Origin: Tupaia tana
Lineage: Eukaryota; Chordata; Mammalia; Scandentia; Tupaiidae
NCBI GenBank assembly: GCA_026018925.1
Contig: JAKSZU010000016.1
Span: forward strand, 76,642,059 to 76,706,058
Length of the DNA: 64,000 bases
Direction: 5' to 3'
Shown here: positions 20,797 to 30,579 of the stretch, piece by piece
Layout: every line of letters starts with the position of its first letter
How positions within the stretch are numbered: the first letter of the stretch is position 1
Notes under the pieces: model-generated
The model's database searches: none
Seen by the model: only the letters and a program-made list of their open reading frames with translations
What the model was told of the DNA's origin: nothing
Program-made: the position numbers and the translations under genes

Positions 20797-21067
20797 ATGA
20801 GGGAACCAGCAGTTAGCGTAATGGCTATGTCGCTGGACTCCCACGTAGTCGACCGCGGTTCGCGTCCCGGACCCGGTGGCTTACAACTCATGCCGGGCGC
20901 GTGTGCGTGCGTGCCCAAGATCCCAAGAGGAGAATGGAGGAGAAGGGATTGCAGCGTGACCATCCCCCCTGGGGGGTGATTTCTCGCTTTCTGTCTCTAA
21001 TGTCTCTCTCTGTCTGGCGAGCGCACGCGCCCTATAGCGAAAATCTCTCCAAAAAAAAAAAAAATAA
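20787..21067 (+). mobile_element. SINE-A, young copy
   Basis: Nearly consensus, CpG-rich SINE-A. Box A TAGCGTAATGG is at 20,814-20,824 and box B GGTTCGCGTCC at 20,857-20,867. The tail ends AAAAATCTCTCC(A)n. AATAAATGA occurs on both sides as a short target duplication. Confidence 0.95.
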
Positions 21068-21099
21068 ATGAATAAATAAGTAGAATAGCATAGCATCTG

Positions 21100-21290
21100 G
21101 AATGAGTAGAATCATGTCCCCCAGAAAAGATATACTCGAGCCCTAATCTCTAGTACTGTACCCGAGAATGTAGCTTTGGAAATAATCTCTCAGTAGATAC
21201 CATCAAGTTAAGATGAAGTCATATCTTCACCATGGGGGGCCTCCTCTAATCTGCCCTCCATGCAGCCCCTACACCAAGTAAACCATCAGC
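21100..21290 (+). mobile_element. MLT1-type (ERVL-MaLR) LTR fragment
   Basis: AATCATGTCCCCCAGAAAAGATATA, GAGCCCTAATCTCTAGTAC, GAATGTAGCTTTGGAAATA and AGTTAAGATGAAGTCAT follow the usual order of MLT1 LTR 5' halves. Confidence 0.7.
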
Positions 21291-21426
21291 ACCAACCAGG
21301 CCACATCCTGTAACTAGCCAGTGCCCCTCTGGAGAGGTCTGCCTGGCCTCTTGCCTGCTCTAGCCCTCAGTGCCAGAGACAATGCTGTAGACCAAACAGG
21401 GGTCTCAGAATCAGGTTGTTGAATTG

Positions 21427-22021
21427 ATAAATGATTTTTATTTATTTATTTTAAAAAAGATTTTCTTTTCATTTCTTTTCTTTTTCTTTTTTTTTTTTTT
21501 TTTGAGAGGTTTTCGCTATAGGGTGCTTGCGCTCGCCAGACAGACAGAGAGAGACAGGGAGAAAGAGAGCGAGAAATCACCCCCCAGGGGGGATGGCCAC
21601 GCTGCAATCCCTTCTCCTCCGTTCTCCTCTCGGGATCTTGGGCACGCATGCACACGTGCCCAGCGTGAGTTTTAAGCCACCAGGTCCGGGACGCGAACCG
21701 TGATCGACTACGTGGGAGTCCAGCGACATAGCTATTACGCTAACTGCTGGTCCCAAAAAAGATTTTTGTCATAGGGTGCCTGGGCTGGCTGGAGAGACAC
21801 AGAGACTGAGAAAAGGAAAATGAGAGATCACCCCCCAGTGGGGATGGCCATGTTGTAATCCCTTCCTCTCCATTCTTGTGGGATTTTGGGCACACATACA
21901 CATGTATCCAGTGTGTCTTTCAAGCCACTGAGTCTGGGACTTAAACCATATGTTGGCCATGTGAGATTCAGTGCCTTGACCACCATACCACCTGCTGGCA
22001 CACAATAAATGATTTTTATTT
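21427..22021 (-). mobile_element. Older SINE-A hosting a younger SINE-A, with 17-bp target duplication
   Basis: The outer direct repeats ATAAATGATTTTTATTT at 21,427-21,443 and 22,005-22,021 are identical over 17 bp. The older SINE-A body (GATTTTTGTCATAGGGTGCC to CACCTGCTGGCAC) is at 21,755-22,004. Its T-rich tail was the target of the younger copy. Confidence 0.95.
21453..21766 (-). mobile_element. SINE-A, young copy nested in an older SINE-A
   Basis: Perfect 12-bp repeats AAAAAAGATTTT at 21,453-21,464 and 21,755-21,766 bracket a CpG-rich SINE-A. Box B on the minus strand is GGTTCGCGTCC (21,699-21,689). The poly(T)/TTTTC tail is on the left. Confidence 0.96.
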
Positions 22022-22094
22022 TGTTTTGGCCTCTTTCTCCCCTTTAATCAACCTCCGATCTTTTTTTAGTTTACAAAACCTTTTTCTCTTTTTA

Positions 22095-22259
22095 AAGAAT
22101 TACTTATTTAATTTTATTATTTATTTATATATTTTTAATTCAGAGAGAGACAAAGAGAGAGAGAGGAAAAATGAAAAAGCAAGTCACCAGGTCTGGGACT
22201 TGAACCACAAACCATGTGGGAGTCCAGGACCCCAACCACTATGCCACCTGCTGGCCCCT
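22095..22259 (-). mobile_element. SINE-A short form
   Basis: AT-rich tail, CAGAGAGAGACAAAGAGAG, AAAGCAAGTCACCAGGTCTGGGACTTGAACC and CACCTGCTGGCCCC. The central block is absent, as at 6,185 and 48,320. Confidence 0.88.
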
Positions 22260-22770
22260 ACTTACAAAACTTTTATTTACAAAAACACAGCCTTTCTTCA
22301 CTTCAGTACGTGGCGCGTTGCATTTTGCAGTTCGTTCAGTGCTCTGATGTGCCGTGATGCCTCTACTGTCAATTGCACATGAGCCTGAAGCAGCCTGGCG
22401 TTTGGCAAGCAGGCAGGAGACAAAGTAAAAATCAAAATAGGAACGTGGCAGACCAAACTCAGGGCGCATCTGCAAATATATTTCTACATCTGAAGATTGC
22501 AACAGCAGCCTAAGTGATACGGTGTCCAGGTGAAATGAAACCATCTGGAACTGGTCTACCACAGTTTCTAAAGCTGGATTGTTACAATAAGTTATTCTGT
22601 ATATATGTGTATGTAATATATGCAAAGTTTTGTTTACTTCAAATGGAATTGGCAATTTATGCTTATACTTTTAAAATCTAAGTAGGGCAGAAATCCAGAC
22701 AAAAAAGATATTTTCTCTACGTTATGTTGAGTCCAACAGCTTCTTTTCATGAACTACTTGTTAAACGACT
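22260..22770. other. Unique-looking DNA
   Basis: No repeat recognised. A 138-codon minus-strand frame (22,655-22,239) lacks recognisable motifs and runs into a SINE, so it is not called a gene. Confidence 0.5.
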
Positions 22771-22875
22771 CAAAATACACACACTTCACAGATACGCGCA
22801 TCATTGTGGCCCAGAGACCATGCCAGTCTTCTCTGTATGGTTCCAGTGTTGTCTATGTGCTGCTGAAGTGAGCAC
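22771..22875 (-). pseudogene. U6 snRNA pseudogene
   Basis: Reversed, it starts GTGCTCACTTCAGCAGCACATAG and contains ACAGAGAAGACTGGCATGG. This follows human U6 over its whole length of about 106 nt, with substitutions in the ACAGAGA-downstream and 3' stem regions. U6 is the catalytic spliceosomal RNA. There is no TATA or PSE-like promoter at the expected upstream distance that I can identify, so it is a retrocopy rather than an active gene. Confidence 0.9.
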
Positions 22876-23289
22876 AATGAAGAAACGCTAAACTCTAATT
22901 TAAATATTCAGAGAAACGGTCTGGCATTGATACCCCTCCCCCTAGTTCTACTGTCACCCCCACGGCTCAGGATAAGTGTCCTAGAAATGGCAGCGACTTT
23001 GTTAAGGCCCTGGCAGAAGTGGTCCACCTAGGAAGCTTGAAAATGTTCAACTAGAACAAGAAATAGCTCATAGCAAGTGACGCGTTGTTGTTAGTCTTTC
23101 ATGAGCAGGCATTAGTTGCTGAGAGTTTATATTTGAATGTGGTAAAATGTGCTCATCCCTAAAAGCAATGAAATCTACATAGAGATTTTATGTCTCAATC
23201 TGTATTAATTTGGAAAATATAATTTTTTATGAGTCATATTCTGATTGACTGGAAGGATACCAAAATATTACTATTAAAATGATATCTAA
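22876..23289. other. Unique-looking DNA
   Basis: No gene or repeat recognised. Confidence 0.5.
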
Positions 23290-23555
23290 GGGCCAGCAGA
23301 TGGCATAATGGTTACATTGCTGGACTCCCACATGGCTGGCCGCAGTTTGAATTCTGGATATACCAGCTTGAAAATCATGCTGGGCACATGTACATGCATT
23401 CCCAAGATCCCACGAGGAGAAGCGAGAAGAAAGGACTGTGACACTGCTATCTCCCCTGAGGGGTGATTTCTCACTTTCCTTCTCACTGTCTGTCTGTCTT
23501 TCTCTGCAGGAAGCGCATGTGCTCTATAATAAAAACCTTTTTTAAAAAATGGTAT
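23290..23555 (+). mobile_element. SINE-A, intermediate age
   Basis: GGGCCAGCAGATGGCATAATGGTTACATTGCTGG head with degraded box B (AGTTTGAATTC). TTTCTCACTTTCC block and tail CTCTATAATAAAAACC. Confidence 0.92.
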
Positions 23556-23654
23556 TTATAGGTGTTGGCTTCATCACTAAGTCCCACCTGTGTGCAAGGG
23601 TGATTACCAGACCTTTGTCTTCCCCTTAGATATTTTCCATTATGCTCAGAATGA

Positions 23655-23912
23655 CTTCTTTTTGATAGAGATTTTTGCCATCGGGTGCATGTACTTCCAG
23701 AGAAACAGAGAGAAACAGAGAGACAGTAAGTGAGAAATCATCGCCTGGGGGGATGGCCATGCCACAATCCCTTCTCCTCCATTCTTCTCTCTGGATCTTG
23801 GGTACTCACATGTGCCCGGCATGAGTTTTAAGCAACTGGGTCTGGGATTTGAACCACAGTCAACCATGTGGAAGTCCAGTGACATGACTATTATGCCATC
23901 TGCTGGTCCCCA
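23655..23912 (-). mobile_element. SINE-A, intermediate age
   Basis: GAGATTTTTGCCATCGGGTGC, GAGAAATCATCGCC and head end CATCTGCTGGTCCC. CAGAATGACT occurs just left (23,647) and right (23,911), a likely 10-bp target duplication. Confidence 0.93.
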
Positions 23913-24139
23913 GAATGACTATTACCACCACTCTGCGAATCTGGTTATCCTGGGAACCAGGCTGATGTAGCCCAGAATGAAGGAATGGCTATTTAATTGG
24001 TCACGGTTCTTCAGTAGTCAGACCTCGAGTTTAGTAACATTTACACTATCTCTAACTCTTGTGAGACATTAAGCTAAACAATTTTTTTTTTCTCCCTTGG
24101 GACTTGAGGAACCCGTGTAGTGAATTTACCTTAAAATAT

Positions 24140-24345
24140 GCGGGGCAGCAGGACCTGGAGTTTTTGGAAACAGAGACCTAGTTTTAAATCCTCCCTGTGT
24201 CCTTCACCAGTGAATGACTGTGAGCAAGACGCCGAGCCACTCTGAAACAGCTTTATCTGCCAAATGGAGACATATCTGCTTTTCAGGTTACGCTAGAGAT
24301 GAAATGAGATTCTATAGGTGAAGTCCCTAGTCCAATGTTATACAA
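24140..24345 (+). mobile_element. MIR relic
   Basis: GACCTGGAGTTTTTGGAAACAGAGACCTAG, TGACTGTGAGCAAGACGCCGAGCC and ATCTGCCAAATGGAGA follow the MIR consensus order in sense. Confidence 0.75.
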
Positions 24346-24704
24346 GTAATTTTGGGGAGTCCTGGAGGTATGAGGTGGGGATTTACTGTCCTGAATGTTA
24401 TTTGGAATTGATTTATTAGAATTAGGTAAGCTGGGCTGAGATTCCAGAAGTTTCTGTGTGTTTGTTTTAAACCTCTTTGGCAATGTAGGGAGAGTGAAAG
24501 AAGGTGACAGGGCAGATTTAGATGAAGGGTCACTTGCTAAATGGTGGCTGTCACTCATCATTCACATTGGTAGGTCCTGGGGGTGGGAGGTAAGCACCAG
24601 AGTAATCCAGGACAGTAGTGTGGACTCTCTCCACACCTTTCACACTTTCACCAATTTCAATAATTGTATAAATGGGTAATGCAGCACTTCTAAGACATTT
24701 CTTT
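24346..24704. other. Unassigned DNA
   Basis: No gene seen; short frames on both strands lack motifs. Confidence 0.5.
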
Positions 24705-24905
24705 TCCTAGGTGCCACACAGTGGTGCAGCGGTGACTCCATGCTCTGCTGTGCTGGGCCCACATGAGAAGGTCATGGGTTTGTGTCCCAAGGCTTCCTTG
24801 TACACACTGGTTCACATGTGTTCATGACCCAGGCTGACTGGCCTGGGGGTGGATCATGGCAGGAAGACCCTCTTGAGGATGCCTGTCTTTGTCTCTTTCA
24901 TGAAA
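24705..24905 (+). mobile_element. SINE-B copy
   Basis: GTGCCACACAGTGGTGCAGCGGTGACTCC head (box A TGGTGCAGCGG), TCATGGGTTTGTGTCCC in the box B position, CAGGCTGACTGGCCTGG, and GTCTCTTTCATGAAAGAAAT end. Confidence 0.82.
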
Positions 24906-25157
24906 GAAATGCTATAGGACATGTATGCTCACCAGAGAGAGAGAGAGAGAGACAGAGAGAGAGAGAGGGAAAGTGAGAAATCCCTTGGGGGAGGGATGGC
25001 CACGCCATAATCCCTTCTCCTCCAGTCTCCTCTTGGGACTTAAGCACACATGCACAGGAGCCCAGTGTGATTTTCAAGCTACTGGTTCAGGACTCGAACC
25101 ACATAGTCAGCCATGTGAGATCCAGCATCTTAACCTCCACGTCACCTGGTGGCCCAA
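24906..25157 (-). mobile_element. SINE-A with GA expansion
   Basis: GCTATAGGACATGTATGCTCACC, (GA)n at 24,933-24,968, GAGGGATGGCCACGCC and head end CACCTGGTGGCCC. It is inserted at the 3' end of the SINE-B at 24,705. Confidence 0.9.
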
Positions 25158-25186
25158 GTTTTTCTTCTTAAAAATAAAAATGTCAT

Positions 25187-25437
25187 TGAGCTGGCCCCAT
25201 AGCATAGTGGTTAAATACTATCTATTGGCAGCCAGATCCCACGTGGCTGTTTGAGACTCAAATCCTGGCTTAGGTAGCTTGAAAAACATGCTGAGTATGT
25301 GCATGAATGTATCCAAAATCCTAATAGGAAGGGGAAATGGTGGGAAAAGAATTGTAGAATGACCACATCCCATAGAAGGGTGCTTTCTCTCTCTCTAGCT
25401 AGTGCACACATCTTCTGTCAATAAAATAAAAAAAAAG
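25187..25437 (+). mobile_element. SINE-A, old copy
   Basis: GAGCTGGCCCCATAGCATAGTGGTTAAATAC head, GACTCAAATCCTGG box B remnant, GCTTGAAAAACATGC, and a short tail ATAAAATAAAAAAAAAG. Confidence 0.85.
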
Positions 25438-25469
25438 TAACATTGGTGATTACAGCAAATTATTGAGGC

Positions 25470-25690
25470 AAAGAATGTGAGGTTGAAGAGTGTGGTGTTG
25501 ACTATGGTCCAAATGCCAGCTCCCACCCGTAGTGTCTACATGTCCTTGGCCCACCCTGGTGCTTTTTGGAGCCACAGTGTGTTCACCTGTTAAGATGAGA
25601 ATGGTCACAAGCCCCACCTCTTAATTGCACATGAGGAGAACCTAGAACGGTATCCGACACGTAGCACACTGCAGATGTCAGCTCCCTTTT
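25470..25690 (+). mobile_element. MIR relic
   Basis: GAGTGTGGTGTTGACTATGG, TTCACCTGTTAAGATGAGAATGG and CCTAGAACGGTATCCGACACGTAGCA match the MIR body and 3' end in sense. Confidence 0.65.
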
Positions 25691-26162
25691 CAATCAAGGT
25701 TCTCCCCATCTTTTGTAAATCTTTTATGCCTCTGAAGACTATTTTCCCAAGGTGATGTGTTTTACTTGCTGTTAATTCAGATGGAAATTTTAGATGCAGA
25801 ACAAGGTAGGCATTAGTGTAAATGTACACTTGAAAAATCAGGAACTGGAACGGAGTTTGCAGGAGGCAATGTTTTTGACTTTGTACATAAGGTCTATCGA
25901 CAGAATTGCTGCTTAATGGACTCATGGCTTGGGAGGGAGTCAGTTTTTTGGGGAGCAGGAGCTAGGCCTTTGCAGGGACAGATGTTTCCCTGGACGTGAG
26001 GAGTTTCTCTATTGGAAACTGTCTGCTTCACACTTCACTGCACGTAAATGGCACTGTAAGATCGCTACATTTCTCTTTTAAAAAGTCAAGTACTTTTGGT
26101 GAAGAATATATATATTTTAAATCTCTCAGAACTCATTTTAGAGCTAAAAATAAAATGTTTTA

Positions 26163-26402
26163 TGGACCAGACAGTGGTGCAGCAGTAAAAGAGGATGCTC
26201 TGTGAAGCAATCACAAATAGGATGGTTCCTGGTTCAAGCCTGGGGACCTCCCTGAGTCCTCCAGGCACACGTTTGCCCATGACACAGGGCTGGCTAGAGG
26301 TTGGGAGTCAGTTGTGCTCAAGACCCTGCTGGGGTGCTGTGCGGTCTCTCTGTTTCTCTCATTCACGGAGGAAATATATATGCATAAAAATGAAAATGTT
26401 TT
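26163..26402 (+). mobile_element. SINE-B, best-preserved copy
   Basis: Head GACCAGACAGTGGTGCAGCAG with canonical box A TGGTGCAGCAG (26,175-26,185) and box B GGTTCAAGCCT (26,231-26,241), so this family too derives from a tRNA-like Pol III promoter. Then come ACCTCCCTGAGTCCTCCAGGCACACG, AGACCCTGCTGGGGTGCTG, a TCTCATTCACGGAGGAAAT end and an A-rich tail. Confidence 0.9.
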
Positions 26403-27340
26403 AAGTTAATTTTAACTGAAGATGAAATTTCTGTAAACCACAGAGACCAGAAATGTGTACCATGGGCTCCTCTGCCTTCTCAGTCACTCACCTTTGTTTT
26501 CTCATTCCAGCCAGGGATTTCGTTTTCCTAAATGTGTCTAGGAAGCTCTCACTCTAGAGATATGCCTGATAGTCCAAAAACTTGGGAAATACTGGATTAA
26601 ACACTGCCGACATGGCTCATTTAATTAGCAAGTTCATTCATGTTAATATTCCCTTAATTTATTAATTCATCACATTCTTATTGAGTGTCCATTTTGCTCA
26701 GCAGTGTCTGGGGGAGGGGTTCTACAGTGAGTTAGACTTGATCCCTGATCTCCAGAGCTAGGGGAGAGTAGTGTGTGGGGTTGAGGTTAGGGGTTGGGCA
26801 GATGAGGGTCATTTTTGCTTGTCACTAGCTGAGAAGGAGGTGTTGCCGACATCTTGTGTAGACACGGGAAATGGTGCTAGATACCCTAAAGTGTGCGGGA
26901 CAGACGCCCACACCAAAGAATAACCAGTCCAAGATGTGGACAGCTTCCAGGTTGTGCATCTCTGCTTTCACGAAATGGTCCAAGGTTTTAATTCCATGAG
27001 TCCCTCACAATTTACTAGGAAGATGTGACAAATGCACAAACCAATTCTAATATAAGCCAAGAAGTGTGCTACTGAGAAGGTATAAATTGTCTTTATGGCC
27101 CTCCCTTAGGCTGTTTTATTTCTTTATAAACTCTTTATTGCCACAGCCACATCATGGCTAAGTGCTCAGGGCCATTTTTAGCTGCTGGAAGAAACTCCAG
27201 AGCCAGTCCCCGACTTGACTTCTGGCACCTCCTGGTGGCCTCAGGAAAATCACCAGCCTCTTCAGCGATCTCCCCAGTCCTTCCTCATCTGGCCCTCATC
27301 TGCCCAACCCCTAACCTCAACCCCATGCACTACTCTCTCC
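26403..27340. other. Mostly unassigned DNA with an old-repeat trace
   Basis: ATTAATTCATCACATTCTTATTGAGTGTCC near 26,660 followed by GATCCCTGATCTCCAGAGCTAGGGG suggests a decayed L2 or MIR-type element. No exon-like open frame with motifs. Confidence 0.45.
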
Positions 27341-27562
27341 TCACCCCAAATCCCAAGAGAATGAAGGAGAAGGGACTGTGGCATGACCATCCCCCTGGGA
27401 GTGATTTCTTGCTTTCTGTCTCTCTGTCCCTCTCTGGTACCCTGTAGCAAAAAGTCTCTCAAAGGAAAAGAAAAGAAAAAAAGAAAAGAAAAGAAGAGTA
27501 AAGAAAGAAAAGAAAAGAAAAGAAAAGAAAAGAAAAGGAAAGGAAAGAAAAGAAAAGAAATT
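27341..27562 (+). mobile_element. SINE-A 3' half with (GAAAA)n tail
   Basis: Starts abruptly at CCCAAATCCCAAGAGAATG (5' truncated), keeps GATTTCTTGCTTTCTGTCTCTC and CCCTGTAGCAAAAAGTCTCTC, then a GAAAA/GAAA microsatellite at 27,461-27,560. Confidence 0.88.
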
Positions 27563-27760
27563 TGGATCCTGCATGACCAACAGAGTTCAAATCCTGGCCC
27601 TGGTGGCTTGAAAAACACTGGTGGATGTGTCAGTGTGTGTGCCTCAAATCTTGATGGGATGGAGAAATGGAGAAGGGATTTCTTGTGGCCATGCCCATTT
27701 TGGGATGCTCTATCTCTCTGGCAAGTGCACATGCCCTTTGGTGATTAAAAAAAAAAAAGA
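27563..27760 (+). mobile_element. SINE-A, truncated head
   Basis: GGATCCTGCATGACC, GAGTTCAAATCCTGG, GGCTTGAAAAACACTGG, CTCTGGCAAGTGCACATGCCC and an A-tail. It is in the same orientation directly after the preceding copy. Confidence 0.8.
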
Positions 27761-27814
27761 TGATGCTCAAAGATCTCTTTGTGGACACCGTCCTGATTTT
27801 TACAGAAAGAGTAA

Positions 27815-27935
27815 ATTATATGAGGCCAGCAGGTGCCATGTAGTTGGCTGTGGTTTGAGTCCAGGATCTGGCAGCTTGCTTTTTCTCTCTGTTTTGCTTT
27901 GGTGAGCACACATGCCCTATAGCAAATTTAAAAAA
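27815..27935 (+). mobile_element. SINE-A, internally shortened
   Basis: GAGGCCAGCAGGTGCCATGTAGTTGGC head joined after GGCAGCTTG straight to the 3' end TTTGGTGAGCACACATGCCCTATAGCAAATTT. Confidence 0.82.
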
Positions 27936-27988
27936 TAATAATAATGATCAATAAATGGAATAAGTAAATATAATATAATAATTAATTA

Positions 27989-27991
<3 letters not shown>

Positions 27992-28035
<44 letters not shown>
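27992..28035 (+). repeat. (TA)n microsatellite
   Basis: About 20 uninterrupted TA units. Confidence 0.97.
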
Positions 28036-28037
<2 letters not shown>

Positions 28038-28124
28038 AAGAGTGAATTGCAGGGTGTTTTATGTTTTCAGTCTCTTGGACATAGCTCTGGGATTCCTGGC
28101 TATGTTGCAATTTACTGAAGTAAA

Positions 28125-28200
28125 TGTTGCATTATAATCCCCATTTACAGATGAGGAAACTGATGCTTGGAATAGTCAAATAACTTGTGTGCTGCAATTT
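28125..28200 (-). mobile_element. MIR relic
   Basis: TAATCCCCATTTACAGATGAGGAAACTGATGC is the MIR core in antisense. Confidence 0.75.
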
Positions 28201-28419
28201 ACATGTGTCTCCGTTCATCCATGCGCCTGTCCCTCAGCCTGAAGCTTCTAAGCCTGATTACAAAATGTCTTGGAGGATTCATTAAAAAAAAAAAAACAAA
28301 AAACAGTTGTCACTTTTGTGAACACAGTAGCTCTAAGGCAAAGCCCAGGAATTTACATATTTTTTACATTCTAGGGAGTTCCGAAGTGCCCTAAAATTTG
28401 AAAACTGCTTTATATGTCT

Positions 28420-28565
28420 CCTCTTTCTTGTTATTCAGCTCTTAGCCCAAATGTCACTTCCTCAGAGAGGGCTTCCCTGAGCACCTCGTGTCCCCCGGTC
28501 TGTGACACATGTCATAATTTCCGTGCAGGGCACTGCTTCCTGTGACATGTCTCTTGCTTACCGGC
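28420..28565 (+). mobile_element. L2 relic
   Basis: CCAAATGTCACTTCCTCAGAGAGGGCTTCCCTGAGCACC is a characteristic L2 3'-region string. Confidence 0.7.
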
Positions 28566-28589
28566 ACAATTGCTGGGGAGACAGGACTG

Positions 28590-28680
28590 CAGGGTGGTTA
28601 AGAGTGTATGTTCTATGACCTAGTTTAGGATCTTGGTTCAAATGATTCGGTCAAGTTATTCAACCCTTACAAGCCTCAGT
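28590..28680 (+). mobile_element. MIR relic truncated by a SINE
   Basis: GGTGGTTAAGAGTGTATGTTC through AAGTTATTCAACCCTTACAAGCCTCAGT is the MIR 5' part; it is cut off at the SINE-A that follows. Confidence 0.75.
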
Positions 28681-28857
28681 GGAGCTTGGTCATACTACAA
28701 TCCCCTTTCCTCCATTTCCCCATCCTATCAGGATTTTTGGTACACACACGTGTGTACCCGGTGTATTTTTCAAGCTGCTGGGGTCAGGATTTGAACCATG
28801 CAGTTGTCTATGTGGGAACCGACTCTCTTACCTTCTAGGCTGTAGTGCTGGCCCTAT
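28680..28857 (-). mobile_element. SINE-A, head half
   Basis: GCTTGGTCATACTACAATCCCC, CAGGATTTTTGGTACACACACG, CAAGCTGCTGGGGTCAGGATTTGAACC, ending GTGCTGGCCC. The 3' half is missing. Confidence 0.8.
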
Positions 28858-29053
28858 TTTTTTTTTATTATTATTGTTTTAAGAACTATTTATTTATTTA
28901 ATTCCATTCGTTATTATTTTTTAATTTGACAAGAAAGAAACAGAGAGAGAGAAAGGGAAAGAGAGAAAATAAGCTGCTAGGTCTGGGACTTGAATTGTGG
29001 TTGCCCATGTGGGAATCCAGAAACTTTAACCACTATACCACCAGTCAGTCCCC
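28858..29053 (-). mobile_element. SINE-A short form
   Basis: AT-rich tail (28,858-28,925), GACAAGAAAGAAACAGAGAGAG, AAGCTGCTAGGTCTGGGACTTGAATTG, and CACCAGTCAGTCCCC. It is one of three SINEs lined up in the same orientation. Confidence 0.85.
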
Positions 29054-29054
29054 C

Positions 29055-29294
29055 TATTTTATTATTTTTAAAGTTTATTTATTTATCTCTTCCAAAAACG
29101 AGATAGCAAGAGAGAGAGCTAGCACTCCAAACAGGGTCCTGATGTCACAATCCACTTCCAACTCTGGTCAGCCCTGAATCAGCGCATACATGCCTGGCAT
29201 CTTCATGGTCACCAGATGTGAACCAGGAACCTTCCCAGGTGGGATTGCCTCGAAGAGTGTCGTGTTTTACTGCTGTGCCACCTTCTGTCCCCTC
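29055..29294 (-). mobile_element. SINE-B copy
   Basis: Antisense: TTTATTTATTTATCTCTTCC, GCAAGAGAGAGAGC, CCAAACAGGGTCCTGATG, and the head with GAACCAGGAACCTTCCCAGG and TTACTGCTGTGCCACCTTCTGTCCC. Confidence 0.88.
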
Positions 29295-29645
29295 AATATT
29301 ACATTTTAAATTACAACATTTAAAATATTAGATAACTTTCTACTTCTATTTTGACTAATATTTAAAATTAATATTTAATATTAAAGCCAATGTGGCTGGA
29401 ATTTTCTGAACCCAGGGAAGAGAGGCCTACTCTGAAGTCAGAAGTTCACCAGGGCCTTCTAAAGCATGCCAAGGAGTTTGGATTGTACTCTAAGAGACAT
29501 AAGAAGCCTCGGGAGAGGTTTTAGATGAGCAATTATGAAGACCTAATGTATGTGTCTGATCATTTCGGCTGTTGTGTGGGAAGAAGGCTGAGGTGGGGTA
29601 ACCATGGAGACCCAGTACTGGACACTTTAGGAGCATTCATGCAAA
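29295..29645. other. Unassigned, probably old-repeat-derived DNA
   Basis: GGAGTTTGGATTGTACTCTAAGAGAC and GATCATTTCGGCTGTTGTGTGG resemble an old mammalian interspersed repeat that I cannot name. Confidence 0.4.
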
Positions 29646-29776
29646 CCCCACAATTGAGCCCCATTTTACAGAGTTGGTAACTGAGGCCCAGCGAGGGTGA
29701 GCAAGCTGCCTGAGCTGCCCAAGCCATACAGCCAGCAGACTGGCAGAGCAAGGCTCTTGAGTTCAGGTTGGCGATG
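29646..29776 (-). mobile_element. MIR relic
   Basis: GAGCCCCATTTTACAGAGTTGG, ACTGAGGCCCAGCG and CTTGAGTTCAGG are the MIR core in antisense. Confidence 0.8.
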
Positions 29777-30579
29777 CCAAGTCTGAGCCCAGCATAGGAG
29801 CTGCTGACCCTTTAAGGGCCTGCCTGTTCTTCATCAGGACGCAGCGAAGTTCAGCTTAGGGTAGGAGCTGAAAAACGTTGAGTGGAAGAGTCTGGAGTGA
29901 GTGGATTTGAACAGGAAGTGGGAGCAGAGAACCGGAAAGAACCCCGGGGAGCAGGTGGGCCAGAGAAGTGCTCGGGGGAGGAGGGGGTTAGAAGAGGGTG
30001 GTAGCAGGGCGGTGGGCCCCAGCACAGCATTATCTGTTCCTAAGCGGTACGGGAAGACTGTGGAGAAGTTGCTGGACTGGGTGGGTGGGAATCGTCAGAG
30101 ATCCTGGCGTGGGCAGGATCGGGTGGCAGGGAGGAAGCCAGATTGCAATGGATTAAGGACGGAGGGGGTGGCAAGATTTGCTGTCCTGATTCAACCGCGG
30201 CAGCCGGGGCTGGCTCTCCTCCCACAGGTGCGGGCTCTCCAGGAGGCAGGGACGCGTGCGCCCACGTGTGCCACATGCATGCGGGTGGGCGGAGGAGGTG
30301 GTGGGGGACGACTGACTGCCAGGGGCTCGGGCAGCCAGAACACAGCCCTGAAGGAGAGCAGAGTGGGTGGGCTGTTGCAGGACCACGTGCGCGAATGCCC
30401 TCGCGTGGTTTTGTGTGGTGGGAGTGGAACGGCGGAAGGGGCTTGCCTCAGGGCTGGGTGCTTCTCTTTGGAGATGGCAGAGAGAGAGAGAGGGAGTGAA
30501 AGGAGAGAGAATTGGTTAGCTGAGCAAAGGTGCCAGCCTTGTGGCGTTTTCAACAGGGTGTAGAAGTAGTGATGAATGG
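29777..30579. other. GC-richer unique segment, no convincing gene
   Basis: Moderately GC-rich with scattered CpGs (densest around 30,240-30,420). A plus-strand frame of 220 codons (29,901-30,563) and several overlapping frames on both strands reflect low stop density. None shows a domain, signal peptide or splice-consistent exon signature. Confidence 0.5.

Noticed and set aside
20814-20867. tRNA gene
   Set aside because: Box A and box B are present, but no cloverleaf with CCA-proximal acceptor pairing is formed, and the sequence continues into the SINE body and A-tail in dozens of copies.
30230-30420. CpG island promoter
   Set aside because: Several CpGs are present, but the stretch is short, surrounded by TpG/CpA, and lacks an adjacent first exon.
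29901-30563. 220-codon open frame on the plus strand in a GC-rich region
   Set aside because: Frames of similar length overlap it on the minus strand, composition is low-complexity Gly/Arg, and no domain, signal or splice context is visible. GC-rich DNA has few stops.
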